Below, one piece after another: positions 51,616 to 61,540 of a DNA stretch of 64,000 bases. Location: assembly GCF_950295315.1 (NCBI RefSeq), contig NC_080171.1, forward strand, positions 98,019,445 through 98,083,444. Direction: 5' to 3'. The translations under genes were made by a program, and so were the position numbers. The notes below the pieces were generated by a model. It was given only the letters and a program-made list of their open reading frames with translations, did not search any database and was not told the DNA's origin. Every line of letters begins with the position of its first letter. Position 1 is the stretch's first letter. The DNA is from Erinaceus europaeus. Taxonomy: Eukaryota; Chordata; Mammalia; Eulipotyphla; Erinaceidae.

Positions 51616-52039
51616 TCCTCTTAAAATTATTTTTATTAGGATTAGATTAACTACTACTTCTGAAATCCTTAAGACAGTGCAAGGTGTGTGTAGAAGTGCT
51701 GTGTAGTTGTCACATTAACCTTCCTTCTTTATGAGCTCTTAACCATGTGTCCAGTACTGGGCCTACACTGGACCCACTGCAGCTCACAGGATCCTGCCCC
51801 TGAACTCCAGGATGTGTAACCACAGCATCATTTCAGAGGCATACAAGGCCAGGCTTACATGAGTCCCCTGTCTTGAACACTCTGTTCCCTCCATTTTGCT
51901 CTGATTTCCTTCTACACAGATAGACAGAGCCACATGTTTCTCCCAGGTCCTAGGCTCCTGCTGAGGGTCCCTTTACTTATTTGGCTGTGCATCTGTTTTT
52001 CTTTTAAAGCTTCATTTACTAAAATCAATTTAATAAATA
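51616..52039. other. Single-copy sequence
   Basis: No element recognised with confidence. Confidence 0.35.
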
Positions 52040-52183
52040 AAACCTTATTTAAAACATAATTTCACACCTATAGAAAAGTTAGGACGGTGATACAGAGTTC
52101 CTATACAGACTTCCCTATGGCCTTCCCATTCTTATATTGACTTACCTGCTTTACCATTTCATTGGAAAACACATCTCTCTCTG

Positions 52184-52260
52184 TTAGGTTGTTGGAAAAG
52201 TCAGGACTCATTTCAGCATAAAAATACATGGAAAAATATATCATGATTTTTTTCTGACTT
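52184..52260. mobile_element. Possible mariner-type DNA transposon scrap
   Basis: TTAGGTTGTTGGAAAAGTCA is the style of a mariner terminal repeat. At the other end CTGACTT is an inverted match to AAGTCAG but the outer part does not fit. About 77 bp; it might be a short non-autonomous copy with a decayed right end. Confidence 0.4.
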
Positions 52261-52414
52261 CAATTTATAGATAGACATGTATGCATATGTAGGTAATATA
52301 AATACTTATGTATAAATTTATATATAATATTTGTGTGTTTGAAAGTTAGTTGTAGGCATGATGCCCCTTATTGATATTTAGGTTGTATTTTCTTGTTTAC
52401 ATTTTAATATACAT

Positions 52415-52545
52415 ATTTTTTAATGAGAAAAGTATAGAGACAGAGAAAACCAGAGTATCACTCTAGTGCATGCAGTGCCAGACATTAAACTCATATCATA
52501 CCTAGAAGCCCTGTGCTTTTCCACTGTGCCACTTCCCAGACGACC
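52415..52545 (-). mobile_element. SINE-C copy
   Basis: Antisense AAACCAGAGTATCACTCTAG, GTGCATGCAGTGCCAG, ATTAAACTCATATC, GAAGCCCTGTGCTTTTCCAC, CCACTTCCCAGACGACC. Confidence 0.7.
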
Positions 52546-52689
52546 TGTGGTCTATTTCCTAATGACCAGAGCTTCCCCTTATGTATGTGGTTGAAGCGTC
52601 CTTATAAAAACATAAGATGTAGTCTTATTACAGTACTCTTGTTTTTATACAGTTCTTATTCACGTCTCCAGTTTCCTTAGTAAAGTTTC

Positions 52690-53430
52690 CCTCCCATTTT
52701 TAATGATTTATAGGTTATGAGACTGTGAGATTACAACGTAGAGTTCCACACCACACAGACCACCAAAGTTCTGGGTCCCAGCCCTCCCACCTCCCAAAGA
52801 TAACCACAATAGTTCTCATGAGTCTTAAAAATAGTTTGCTTGATTCTGTTTTATTTTTTTTTTTGAAAGTTCATGTACATCAGTTCTCTAGATTTCACAT
52901 ATGAGTGAAATCACCTGGTAGTTATCTTTCATCTCTTCTTTTGCATTATCTCTTTCATTTCCATCCATTTTTGTCCCAGAGGACACACTATCATCTTTGT
53001 TGCAGTTGTTTGATTGCAGAGCAGTCTTCCATGGAATATATAGCTCATGGCTTCTTTAGCCAGTCATCTGCTGATGGGCATTTAGGATGCTTCCTCTCTT
53101 TGGCTATTGTGAATAATGCAGCTTTGAGCATAAGGGTGCATAAATCCCTTCAGATTAGTGTTTGAATGTCCTTCTGATAACTGCCAGAGAGTGGTATTGC
53201 TGGATCATAAGGTAATTTCGTGTTTATTGTTTAAGGATTATCCATAGTCTTCCAAAGGGGCTGCCCCAATTTGCACTCCCACCGGCAATGTAGCAGAGTT
53301 CCTTTTTCTCCACAACCTCCTCCAACACCTGTCATTTCCTGGTTTGTTGATGAAGGACATTCTCATGTGTGTGAGAGGGAGTCTATTTTGTTTGTGGTTT
53401 GGAATCCAATCCAGGTGCACTCACTGCTTT
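52690..53430 (-). mobile_element. L1 3' end, antisense
   Basis: TTCACATATGAGTGAAATC, CAGTCTTCCATGGAATATAT, CAGTCATCTGCTGATGGGCA, GGCTATTGTGAATAATGCAG, GTGGTATTGCTGGATC, AAGGGGCTGCCCCAATTTGC, CTCCAACACCTGTCATTTCC. Minus-strand translation near 53238-53420 gives NDRCWRRLWRK, the ORF2 C-terminal signature NNRCWRGCG. Confidence 0.93.
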
Positions 53431-53545
53431 TAATTATTTTTTTATTGTCTGGTTAGATCATTTTACAAAGGTTGTAAGCCTTGCACACAATGACAGAACC
53501 AAAACTTGGACTCTTCTTCATTGTTTTAATTTAATTTTTTTTTAA

Positions 53546-53727
53546 GTTGCCACCAGGGTTATTGCTGGGGCTCAGTGCTGGCACTACGAATTCACCTCTA
53601 CGGATCCACTGCTCCTGGTGGCCATTTTCTTTCTTCCTTTCTTTCTTTTTTTCCCCTCTTTCTAATCTACTAGATACGACAGAGAGGAATTGAGAGAGGA
53701 GAACGGGGAGATAACCCTGACACCTTG
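53546..53727 (-). mobile_element. SINE-A with Vingi tail, head missing, junction duplicated
   Basis: Antisense GCCACCAGGGTTATTGCTGG, CTCAGTGCTGGCACTACGAA, then a repeated short segment (GAATTCACCTCTAC / GGATCCACTGCT) next to the junction, CTGGTGGCCATTTTC, AGGAATTGAGAGAGGAG. It stops where LINE-end D begins, so its head was lost or never copied. Confidence 0.82.
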
Positions 53728-54640
53728 GATCAACAATGGTAGAGAATGTTCCATCCTCCGAAGGGAGGATGGACAACATACTCTATGCTACACCTGAGGA
53801 AGATGGGTCGATACTGGGGCAGCATGGGATGTTCCTACTCATGACCACAGAATGTGAGCTCAGATCTAGAGGGCTATAGAGGTCACACAGGCTCCTAAGC
53901 TAATTATGGGCCCCAGATCACATCAAATTGATGGGGTTTACAGTAATATTTATACCCCTTTCCCATATGAGGGAGCTACTCTCTTCCCTGATCCAGCTTT
54001 CTGGTCCTTTTCCCAGCCATGACATCATCTACCCAGATATAATAATTAGGATTCACCTGTATATCAGATTTCAGGCTCAGGCAAACAAAATAACAAACAA
54101 ACAAAACACTAGTATAGCTACAGGCCCTTTGAAATATAACTAAAATATGCCTACTAGCTATCTACAAAATGGAGGACCCCCCCCCCCCCCCCAACGCTTC
54201 ACCTGCACTATTCCAGCCTTTAGGTCTATGATTGTCCAACAGTTTGTTTGACTTTGTATATTAATTCTCTTTTCAGCCACCAGGTTCCAGATGCTAGCAG
54301 GATGCGACCAGACTTCCCTGGACTGACAACCCCACCAATGTGCCTTGGAGCTCTGCTTCCCCAGAGCCCTTTCCCCCTAGGGAAAGAGAGAGGCAGGCTG
54401 GGAGTATGGATCGACCTGTCAATGCCCATGTTCAGTGGGGGAAGCAATTACAGAAGCCAGACCTTCCACCCTCTGCATCCCACAATGACTTTGGGTCCAT
54501 GCTCTTAGAAGGTTAAAGAGTAGGAAAGCTATCAGGGAAAGGGTTGGTATACGTAGGTCTGGTGGTGGGAATTGTAGGAAGTTGTACCTCTCTTATCCTA
54601 TGGTTTTTGTCAATGTTTCCTTTTTATAAAGAAAAAATTT
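53728..54640 (+). mobile_element. LINE-end D copy with a C homopolymer
   Basis: Starts TTGGATCAACAATGGTAGAG and runs parallel to 14999-16300: CTACACCTGAGGAAGATGGG, CAGCTTTCTGGTCC, ATATGCCTACTAGCTATC, a run of 16 C at 54177-54192, CCAGGTTCCAGATGC, GGTGGTGGGAATTGTAG. It lacks the LTR. Confidence 0.88.
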
Positions 54641-54644
54641 TTTA

Positions 54645-54782
54645 AAAAGAAAGATAGACACCTGCAGACCTACTTCATATGAAGTGTCCCCCCCTGCAGG
54701 TGGAGAGCAGGGGCTTGAACCCAAGCCCTTGAGCTCGGTAATATGTACCCTTAACCAGGTAGGTGCACTGCTGCCCACCCTC
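54645..54782 (-). mobile_element. SINE-A fragment, head half
   Basis: Antisense GACACCTGCAGACC, CCCCCCTGCAGGTGGAGAGC, CTTGAACCCAAGCCC, CACTGCTGCCCACCC. Confidence 0.82.
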
Positions 54783-54809
54783 AACTTTTTAATTTTTAAT
54801 GAGAAAAAT

Positions 54810-56240
54810 TCTGCCACTTAAATCAAGTTAAAAGGTGATAGTTGAGAGTTTGGGGGCATATATACAATGTTGTGCAGCCATCACCACTATCTAACTTCAC
54901 AACATTTTCCTCAACTCCCTCCTATATCCATTAAGCTGTCACCCTCCAGTTTCCCTTCCTGAAGATTCTGGCAACCATCTGGAGTTCCCTATTTTGGGAA
55001 TATCATCTACATGGAATTGTGCTGTGATCTGTTTTTAGATTTATCATAATGTTTTCAAGGACCATCCATGTTGTAATCAGTGAGAGAACTTCATTTCTTC
55101 TTGTGGCTGAGCAACATTATTTTGTATAGATAAAGCATGATTTGTTGATTCAGTCATCCACTGACGGATATTGTTGTTTCTGTTTGTTGACCATTATGAA
55201 TAGTGCTCCCATGAACATTTGTATATAAGTTTGTGTGTGAACATATGTTCATAAGTGTGTGTATGTGAATGTACAGATATGAGAGTGGAATTGCAGGGTC
55301 ATATGATAGCACTATATTTAACATTTTGAGGAACTGCCAAATTGATTTCCACAGAGGTGGGTCCCTTTTACATTCCCACTGGCAAAGGACTAGCTTTCTA
55401 ATTACTTTATATCTTTGCCAGCATGTTATGTTTTTTTCAGTGAAAAAATTTACTATAGCCATTCTAGTGAGTGTGAAGGGACATTTCATTGTGGCTTTGG
55501 TGTATATGTCTCTAATAGTAATAATGTGGAGTATTTTTCCTGTACGACTGGTCACTTATTTATACTTTAAAAATTGTGTATTTATTTTTATGATAAATAA
55601 AGAATGCTCTAAAGACCAGAGGACCACTCAGCAGTGACCGATGGCAGTGCTGGAGATTGACTCTGGGGCCTCTAGAACCTCAGGAATGCAAATTCTTTGT
55701 TCTAATGCTGAACTATCTCCCAGCCTTCTGCAGGTTTTTTGTTTGTTTTGTTTTGCTAGTATTTTATTTTATTATTATTGAATTGCTTATCATTTCTGTG
55801 GTTGAGTTGAAACTGTTCTTTATATATTAGGGGTAGAGGGCCTTTTCTTTGGCAAGAGTCATTTGGATATTTATAACATCCCCACTTCTGTTCTAGATAT
55901 GAACCTTTCTCCTTTGCTTTCTTTACATACAGAAATTTCCTTTGACATACAGAAAGTTCTGATTTTGATGAAGTCCAAGTTGCCTCCTTTTCTTTTGTGT
56001 GTGCTCATGGCATCATATTTAAGAAAGCATTCCCTAACCTATGAAGTAATGAACACTACATCTACACCTCGAGTTTCTCCTTGAGTGTTTTGTGGTGTTA
56101 GCTACTTAAGCCTTCAGTGTTTTTTGAGATAATTTTTATAGAGTGTGAAATAGGGGTCTGATTTCATTATTTTGCATATAGATATCTACTTGTCTCAGTA
56201 CCATTCATTGAAGGGACTTTCCCCTATAATGGTTTCTGTA
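54810..56240 (-). mobile_element. Old L1 3' region, antisense
   Basis: GCAGCCATCACCACTATC, ATTCTGGCAACCATCTGG, CATAATGTTTTCAAGGACC, GGTCATATGATAGCACT, GAGGAACTGCCAAATTG, ATGTTATGTTTTTTTC, GCCATTCTAGTGAGTGTG, TTCTTTATATATTAGGGG, GAAGTCCAAGTTGCCTCC, GTGTGTGCTCATGGCATC in L1 3'-to-5' order. Interrupted by SINE-B at 55580-55730. Confidence 0.9.
55580..55730 (-). mobile_element. SINE-B copy in L1
   Basis: Antisense TTTTTATGATAAATAAAG, GCAGTGCTGGAGATTGACTC, GGGGCCTCTAGAACCTCAGG, GCTGAACTATCTCCCAGCC. Confidence 0.78.
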
Positions 56241-56269
56241 CTCTTCATTCCCCTTTCACTTTTGAAACT

Positions 56270-57080
56270 TTTTTTTTTTTTTTTTGCTGAGTACAAAATT
56301 CTTGACTAAAGACTTTTTCTCCTCTCAGAACATTAAATATTTCATCTCATGACCTCCTGACTTTCATGACTTCTGATGAAAAATTGACTCTTAAATGTTA
56401 TTGAGAATTGCTTCTTTGTGATTAGACACTTCTCTTTCACTGTTCTTAGCATACTTGCTACAGTTTGATATACTGTCTCCATGTGAATGTCTTGGGGTTT
56501 TTCCAAATTGAAGATCTTTGATCTTGAATGTGTAGAATCATCATTTCCACTAACTTTGAGAAGTTTGGAATCATGATTTCTACCATTCATGCTGTCACTT
56601 TTCAATTTTTTTCTGAATTCACACTGTACATAAGCTAGTGTGCCTGATGGTGCCTCATGGTATCTTAGGCTCGAGCGGTCATTTATTTCCACTTTTCTTT
56701 GCTTCTCAGATGGAACTGATATATTATTTATTTATCTATTATTTATTTTGGATAGAGACAGATAAATTGAGAAGGGCGAGGGTAGGTAGAGAGGAGGAGA
56801 TACCTGAAGCATTGCTTCACTGCTTGTGAAGCTTCAGTTTGCATTAATCTGCCTTTGAGTTTACAGATTCTTTCTTTAACTTGCTCAGATCAGCTATCCA
56901 TCCCCTCTAGTGAATTTTGCATTTCGTTGTTGCATTTCTCAATTCCAGAATTTCTGTTTGGTTCCTCTTATAGCTTCTGTATCCTTACTGTTATTCTACA
57001 TTTGCTATCATTCTTCTGTTTTCCTTAAATTTTAGGGGTGTCTAGAGTATTTTGTTCATCTCTATAACAGCTTATTAGAA
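56270..57080 (-). mobile_element. Old L1-like region, antisense, with SINE scrap
   Basis: GAACATTAAATATTTCATC, TTTGGGG... degraded text, then GCCTTTGAGTTTACAGATTC, CCCTCTAGTGAATTTTGC, CAGAATTTCTGTTTGGTTCC, all common in old L1 5'/3' non-coding antisense. A SINE-A scrap lies at 56705-56835 (ATACCTGAAGCATTGCTTC). Confidence 0.6.
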
Positions 57081-57104
57081 ACTTTTGTTGAATAAATTAA
57101 ACCT

Positions 57105-57175
57105 CTGGGTTATTGCTGGGACTTGGTGCCTACAGGATCCCACCCTTCCTTATAGTAATTTATTTAAACTTTTTG
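57105..57175 (-). mobile_element. Vingi-tail scrap
   Basis: GGGTTATTGCTGGGACTTGG and TGCCTACAGGATCCCACCC: tail and junction of an antisense Vingi-tailed SINE, with nothing of the body. Confidence 0.65.
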
Positions 57176-57269
57176 TCAAATATCTGTTAAGCAACCACTA
57201 TGTGACATCCTGTCATGTCTAACCTAGTCCTTAAATCCTTTTAAAATTTTTTAATATGTGATTAGTAGT

Positions 57270-57460
57270 GGTGTACTCATTTATTTTTGATAGAGATAGA
57301 GACTAAGGGGAGAGACAGACAGAGAGAGGGAGAGACATATACAACATAGTTCTGCTGCTGGTGAAGGTTTCCCCCTGAAGATGGGGACCAGGATTTGAAC
57401 CCAGGTTCTCAAATATGGTAACATATATGCTCTACTGGGTGCCAACACCCCACCTTTCCC
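57270..57460 (-). mobile_element. SINE-A copy, diverged
   Basis: Antisense CATTTATTTTTGATAGAGAT, AACATAGTTCTGCTGCTGG, TTTGAACCCAGGTTC, CTCTACTGGGTGCCAAC. Confidence 0.75.
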
Positions 57461-58104
57461 CCAGAACCATTCCTGTTCATTGTTTGCCCTTCCCCAGGCT
57501 TTCACTTTCTTTGTGCGTTCCCACTATTGCAATTTCTGTACTTCCTTTTACCCAACTTAATGCCTCCTCACCCCTAAAAGGCTTTATCACAGGGAAAACT
57601 ATGTATTTGTATTATCAGTTTAAAAAATAAGGAATTTAGTAAACAAAAATGTCTTTATTTTTCTGTATCTCTGCATCATCACTCCTTATCCAGAATTCCC
57701 AATCCATGAGTAACTGAGATGAGGGGAATTTCATCTTTCTAGGATTCTACCCTTGCCTTGTCTGGATGACACATGGGATGTGGGAAGCCTCACCTTATCC
57801 ACGCAGCTGCCTCTATCTGGGCTGCCTCAGAGGCTCAGCCTTTTCCATTCTGACCCCACAGACTTCTATCTTTATTCTTCTCTACCTGGAACTCATAACC
57901 ACGTCTTCAGGTGAGAAAGCTGGTCTTTCTCCCATGCTACTGGCCAAGGCCCTTTGTCTCTGCCCTACCTGGAAACCAACTGGGGTTACACATTGGTGAG
58001 TGAGATGTGAAGCCACCACACCGCGAAGTGGATAGAATTGACACTGTTTCTGGGTACTTACAAGAAAAATGGATTGGGAAAACTCCCTTGTATCTCCATT
58101 TAGA
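57461..58104. other. Single-copy sequence
   Basis: Nothing recognised. Confidence 0.38.
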
Positions 58105-58240
58105 GGTATTTTATGTTATTATTTACTTTGCATAGAGACAGAGAGAAATTGAGAGAGAAGAGAGAGATGGAGAGGAAAAGAAAGATATAAGCAGCACTGC
58201 TTCACTACTTGTGAAGCTTACCCCCTGCAGTTGGGATCCT
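58105..58240 (-). mobile_element. SINE-A fragment
   Basis: Antisense TTATTTACTTTGCATAGAG, AAATTGAGAGAGAAG, GCAGCACTGCTTCACTAC, TTACCCCCTGCAG. No head. Confidence 0.8.
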
Positions 58241-58439
58241 CTGGAGTTTTGAGGTTCAAAAACTATGTTTAATGAACTGGGGTACACAGAAGGAATCCAG
58301 GTTATTGGCAAAACCAACAAGGTCTGAGGGGAGCCTTGTCCTGAGGATAGGGCCAGGCCCCCAATCTGGTGGTGTAGACACCATCCCTGGACCAGGTGGT
58401 GAGAGGAGAGAGGGAGACTTTGTTGTCAGCAGTGGGCAT
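58241..58439. other. Single-copy sequence
   Basis: No element recognised. Confidence 0.35.
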
Positions 58440-58575
58440 GGTCTGGGTTATTACTGGACTCGGTGCCTACAGGACTCCACCATTCCCAGCAGTGGTTTAT
58501 TTTTTAGAGAGTGAAAGACAGAGAGAGATTGAAGGGGAGAGAGATAGAGGGAAAGAGACCTGTAGCATTGACCTG
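58440..58575 (-). mobile_element. SINE-A fragment with Vingi tail
   Basis: Antisense TCTGGGTTATTACTGGACTC, GCCTACAGGACTCCACC, AGCAGTGGTTTATTTTTTAG, GACCTGTAGCATTGACC. It shares the CCTACAGGA variant of the junction with the scrap at 57105. Confidence 0.75.
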
Positions 58576-58959
58576 TGATCAGGCCATCCTTGTAGGCTAC
58601 ATGGGGGAGGAGAGGAAGCCCAGGACTGATACTGGCTTCTGGGGTTCCAGGACACATGGGGCACAGAACTGGGTGGCTGGTGACTTAGAAATAAGTGTAG
58701 AAACAGGGCCTCCTGGAAACTGGCAGCTGAACTGAGTCATTCCTCTCCAGAACTTGACTTTATTTCATATCTGTGGGCTGGTGAGGGTTGAGGGCATTTG
58801 AATTTCATTTAGAAAAAGAATAAGGCAGAAGGCAAGAAAGAAGAAACCAAATAGGGAGACAAAGTGAGGCGGGGGAGTGGGGGGACTTAGAGAGTGAGGA
58901 GAGAGAATCTAGATGGACAAAGATAGAAAGCAGGAAAGAGAGGGAGAAGGAGGAAAAAC
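58576..58959. other. Single-copy sequence, purine-rich in part
   Basis: 58800-58960 is G/A-rich. No gene. Confidence 0.38.
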
Positions 58960-59114
58960 AGTTAGCCACAGATACAAGTTGGAAGTGAAAGGCATCTGGC
59001 AACCTTGCATTGCCTATGAAATGATATTAACATTTTATTATTGTAAGGTGAGCTTTTTAAAACGGAATTTTAAATGTTATCCTGCTGTTCGGGAACACAA
59101 AAACCTTTAATTTT

Positions 59115-59122
59115 ATGCAAAT
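59115..59122 (+). promoter_or_regulatory. Octamer motif ATGCAAAT
   Basis: Exact match to the POU/Oct binding octamer; sits next to TTTAATTTT. Confidence 0.6.
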
Positions 59123-59335
59123 GAACAGCAAGGAGCTGAGCGCTTAATGTAAACGAACACTTTCTTTGTAGGAGAGGTTGGAAGAGAGAGAGAGAAAAAT
59201 TCCCCAGGATTCTTTAATTGCTGTCTGAAATTATGTAAATCCCAGCACCAGGCAGAACACAATTACCCCGCGGCCCTCCCTGGCAGTGCCGCTAATGTCT
59301 AACAAAATATCGGTGGGTGACATTTAGACGAGGTA

Positions 59336-59343
59336 ATGCAAAT
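59336..59343 (+). promoter_or_regulatory. Octamer motif ATGCAAAT
   Basis: Second exact octamer, same orientation, 221 bp from the first, followed by GAGAATTAATTT. Confidence 0.6.
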
Positions 59344-59420
59344 GAGAATTAATTTTTTTCCAAGACAAAGGGCAGCTGAAAGATCACCTCATTCATATAC
59401 AGGAGTTGGGAAAGCTAGTG

Positions 59421-59788
59421 ACTGCGGGGGGGCGGGGTGGGCCATTCTAGGAGCACTGGGTCGGGGGTCCTCTCTCCCTGGGCCCTGGGCCCTAGATTTC
59501 TGGCCTCCAGGGCTTTAGGTCAGGAACTCTCTCTGGCTGCAGTTCCCAAGTAGTTCTTCACGGAAATCAGGTTAATAACTGTAAATAGCTGTAAAAAAAA
59601 AAAAAAAAAGTACCCCTGCCTGAAGGGTGATCCATCTCAGCTCTAAGGCACCTTCACAGACGTGTCCTTGTTTCATGTCCATGGCTGCCCTGCAGGGTGC
59701 TAACCCGGGCCTGTCATGTGGAGACTCAGAAGTCTGATCACCCTGGCAAAGGCAGGCTGATAAATGCAAAGGCAGGACTGTGAATGTT
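59421..59788. other. Single-copy sequence, GC-rich part
   Basis: 59420-59520 is G-rich (GGGGGGGCGGGGTGGG). No gene recognised. Confidence 0.38.
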
Positions 59789-59845
59789 GGCCTTCCTTCC
59801 TCCCTCCTTTCCTTCCTTCCTTCCTTCCTCCCTTCTTTTCTTCCT
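59789..59845. repeat. (CCTT)n pyrimidine microsatellite
   Basis: Mixed TTCC units; a second small one at 59910-59930. Confidence 0.93.
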
Positions 59846-59971
59846 GGTCTTCCCACTGTGTCAGCTATGGGAGGGAGAGTATTGATATTGGTTCTATGTT
59901 CTCCTCACTCCCTCCTTCCCTTCCTTCCTGGCCTTCCAACTTGAGAAGACATTTCCATTTATAGAAAGGTT

Positions 59972-60250
59972 ATGGGGGGGCAGGCAGTGGCACACCAGTT
60001 AAGCACACATAGTACTAAGTGCAAAGACCCACACAAGGATCCAGGTTCGAGTCTCCGCTCCCCACCGCCAGCAAGGATGCAGGTGTCTGTCTTTTTCTCT
60101 CCCTCCCTAACTCCCCCTCCTCTCTCAGTTTCTCTCTGTCCTATCCACTAAAATGGAAAAAATGGCCACCAGGAGCAGTGGATTCTAGTGAGGATACTGA
60201 GCCCCAGTGATAAGCCTGGATGCTAAACATAAATAAATAAATGTTATTTT
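59972..60250 (+). mobile_element. SINE-A with Vingi tail, sense
   Basis: GGCAGGCAGTGGCACACCAG head, AGGTTCGAGTCTCC B box, TCTCTGTCCTATCCACTAAA, AAATGGCCACCAGGAGCAG, TGGATTCTAGTGAGGATACT (junction, altered), GAGCCCCAGTGATAAGCCTG, AATAAATAAATG. The hairpin section is shortened. Confidence 0.92.
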
Positions 60251-60274
60251 TTATACTTATTGGAAAGAAAAATA

Positions 60275-60475
60275 TTTAGGCACTGAGAAATAAGTTACCC
60301 AGTAGAGTGCACATGTTATCATGTGTGAGGACTTAGGTTCAAGCCCTCAGCACCATATGAGAACACCATTTATGGCACTAAGGGAAGTTTCATGAATGAT
60401 GCACTAACGACTGCTGTGGTGTCTCCCCTTTTCTCTTTCTCTTCCCTCTCTGTCTCTACTTGAGATTAAAAGAAA
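60275..60475 (+). mobile_element. SINE-F copy
   Basis: GGCACTGAGAAATAAGTTAC, CCAGTAGAGTGCAC, TTAGGTTCAAGCCCTC, CGACTGCTGTGGTGTCTCC, A-rich end. Confidence 0.75.
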
Positions 60476-60477
60476 AA

Positions 60478-60655
60478 AAATCTTGGTGTATTGCACCAAA
60501 GTAAAAGACTCTGGGTTGGGAGGGAGGGTGCAGATCCTGGGACATGATGACAGAGGAGCACCAAGTGGGGGTTGAATTGTCATGTAGAAAACTGAGAAAT
60601 GTTACACATGTACAAAATATTGTTCCCCAATAAAGAAATTAACAAAAAAATTTTT
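60478..60655 (+). mobile_element. LINE-end E copy
   Basis: TTGGTGTATTGCACCAAAG, AAAAGACTCTGGG, CACCAAGTGGGGGTTG, GAAAACTGAGAAATGTTACA, CATGTACAAAATATTG, AATAAAGAAATTAAC. Best 3' end of the three copies. Confidence 0.72.
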
Positions 60656-60699
60656 TGTAAGTGTAGCATCAAGATCTTACACATGGGTGATACCACGGC

Positions 60700-60960
60700 C
60701 CCCAGGATAGCATTTTTATTCCTTACTTTAGAGAGAGAAAGAAAAATAGAGGACACACACAGACACACAGACATGTGTGTGCATACATATACAGAGACAG
60801 ATACATAGAAAGGAGAGATACCATAGTGCTGCTCTGCCATCCATGGAGCTCCCCTAGTGCTGTGTTGTTTCCATGTGGTGATCCCATGTGGGACAGGGGC
60901 TCAAACCCAGGGTCTCCTGTCTGGTAAGGTGTACATTCTACTAGATAAGTTACTCCTAGC
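60700..60960 (-). mobile_element. SINE-G-like copy
   Basis: Antisense TTTTTATTCCTTACTTTAG, GAAAGGAGAGATACCATAG, GCTGCTCTGCCATCC, GTGATCCCATGTGGG, CTCAAACCCAGGGTCTCC, TAGATAAGTTACTCC. Includes a short CA/TG section. Confidence 0.6.
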
Positions 60961-60998
60961 TCCTAAGAAGGGTTTTAGTAAGAAAGTTAGCAGAAGGA

Positions 60999-61052
60999 AA
61001 GAAAGAAAGAGAGAAAGAAAGAGAGAAAGGCGAGAGAAAGAGAGAGAGAACA
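60999..61052. repeat. (GAAA)n-type purine microsatellite
   Basis: GAAAGAAAGAGAGAAAGAAA style, one CG interruption. Confidence 0.92.
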
Positions 61053-61439
61053 AACAAAAGCCAGGGTCTCAATTTAGCAGTCCTCTTTCAGTCCTTTTCT
61101 CTCCTTAAAATATCTTTCATAAACATCAACTTGGTCAGTTTCTGTTCATCCTTAAATTTCAAGGTCAATGCCACTTGTATATAAATGAGAGGTCATGGCA
61201 CTGCTCAACTCGGGCACTTGATACCAAGTACTTAACCTGTGGTCTCTGGGACTATCGACCTAAAAGTCCCATGCTCTAACCTATCTTCCAGGCAAAAGTC
61301 ACTTGCTTGTGTTTTCCTTGACCTGCTCCCCACACCCAAGCACCCAAGGCTTTGACTTCCCAATACTTAACACAAACTGCAGTAACACCTTCAATTCCTC
61401 TTTTGCCTGTGTGACTGTGGATTTCATGAGGGCTGGAGT
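61053..61439. other. Single-copy sequence
   Basis: 61190-61290 could be an old tRNA-like SINE in antisense (ATACCAAGTACTTAACC, CTCTAACCTATCTTCC), but too diverged to name. Confidence 0.35.
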
Positions 61440-61540
61440 GGGCGTGGGGTGAAGGGACAGTCACTAAACCCCGGTGTCTAGAACACTGTCTGGCACTACC
61501 TTGGCTCAGTAAATATTTTATGAATTCATAAATAAATTAA
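61440..61540 (+). mobile_element. L2 3'-end fragment
   Basis: CCCCGGTGTCTAGAACACTG, TCTGGCACTACC, GGCTCAGTAAATATTTTATG, AATTCATAAATAAATT. Confidence 0.75.

Larger units (their letters stand above)
52040..52680 (-). mobile_element. Old L1 3' UTR region, antisense, with insertions
   Basis: CACACCTATAGAAAAGTTAG, CAGAGTTCCTATACAGAC, AGGCATGATGCCCCTTATTG follow the text of old L1 3' ends (AAAAGTTGCAAGAATAGTAC, TGCAGACATGATGCCCC). It holds a mariner-like scrap (52184-52260) and a SINE-C copy (52415-52545). Confidence 0.55.
58960..59420. promoter_or_regulatory. Strong candidate conserved enhancer with two octamers
   Basis: Repeat-free block with ATGATATTAACATTTTATTA, TTTAATTTTATGCAAATGAA, GCTTAATGTAAACGAACAC (forkhead-like TGTAAAC), TTCTTTAATTGCTGTC, AATTATGTAAATCCC, GAGGTAATGCAAATGAGAAT, GAATTAATTTTTTTCC. 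Stops in all frames. This is the most enhancer-like stretch in the window; inference only. Confidence 0.55.

Noticed and set aside
59400..59520. CpG island promoter
   Set aside because: G-rich but short and with few CpG; no transcription start context.
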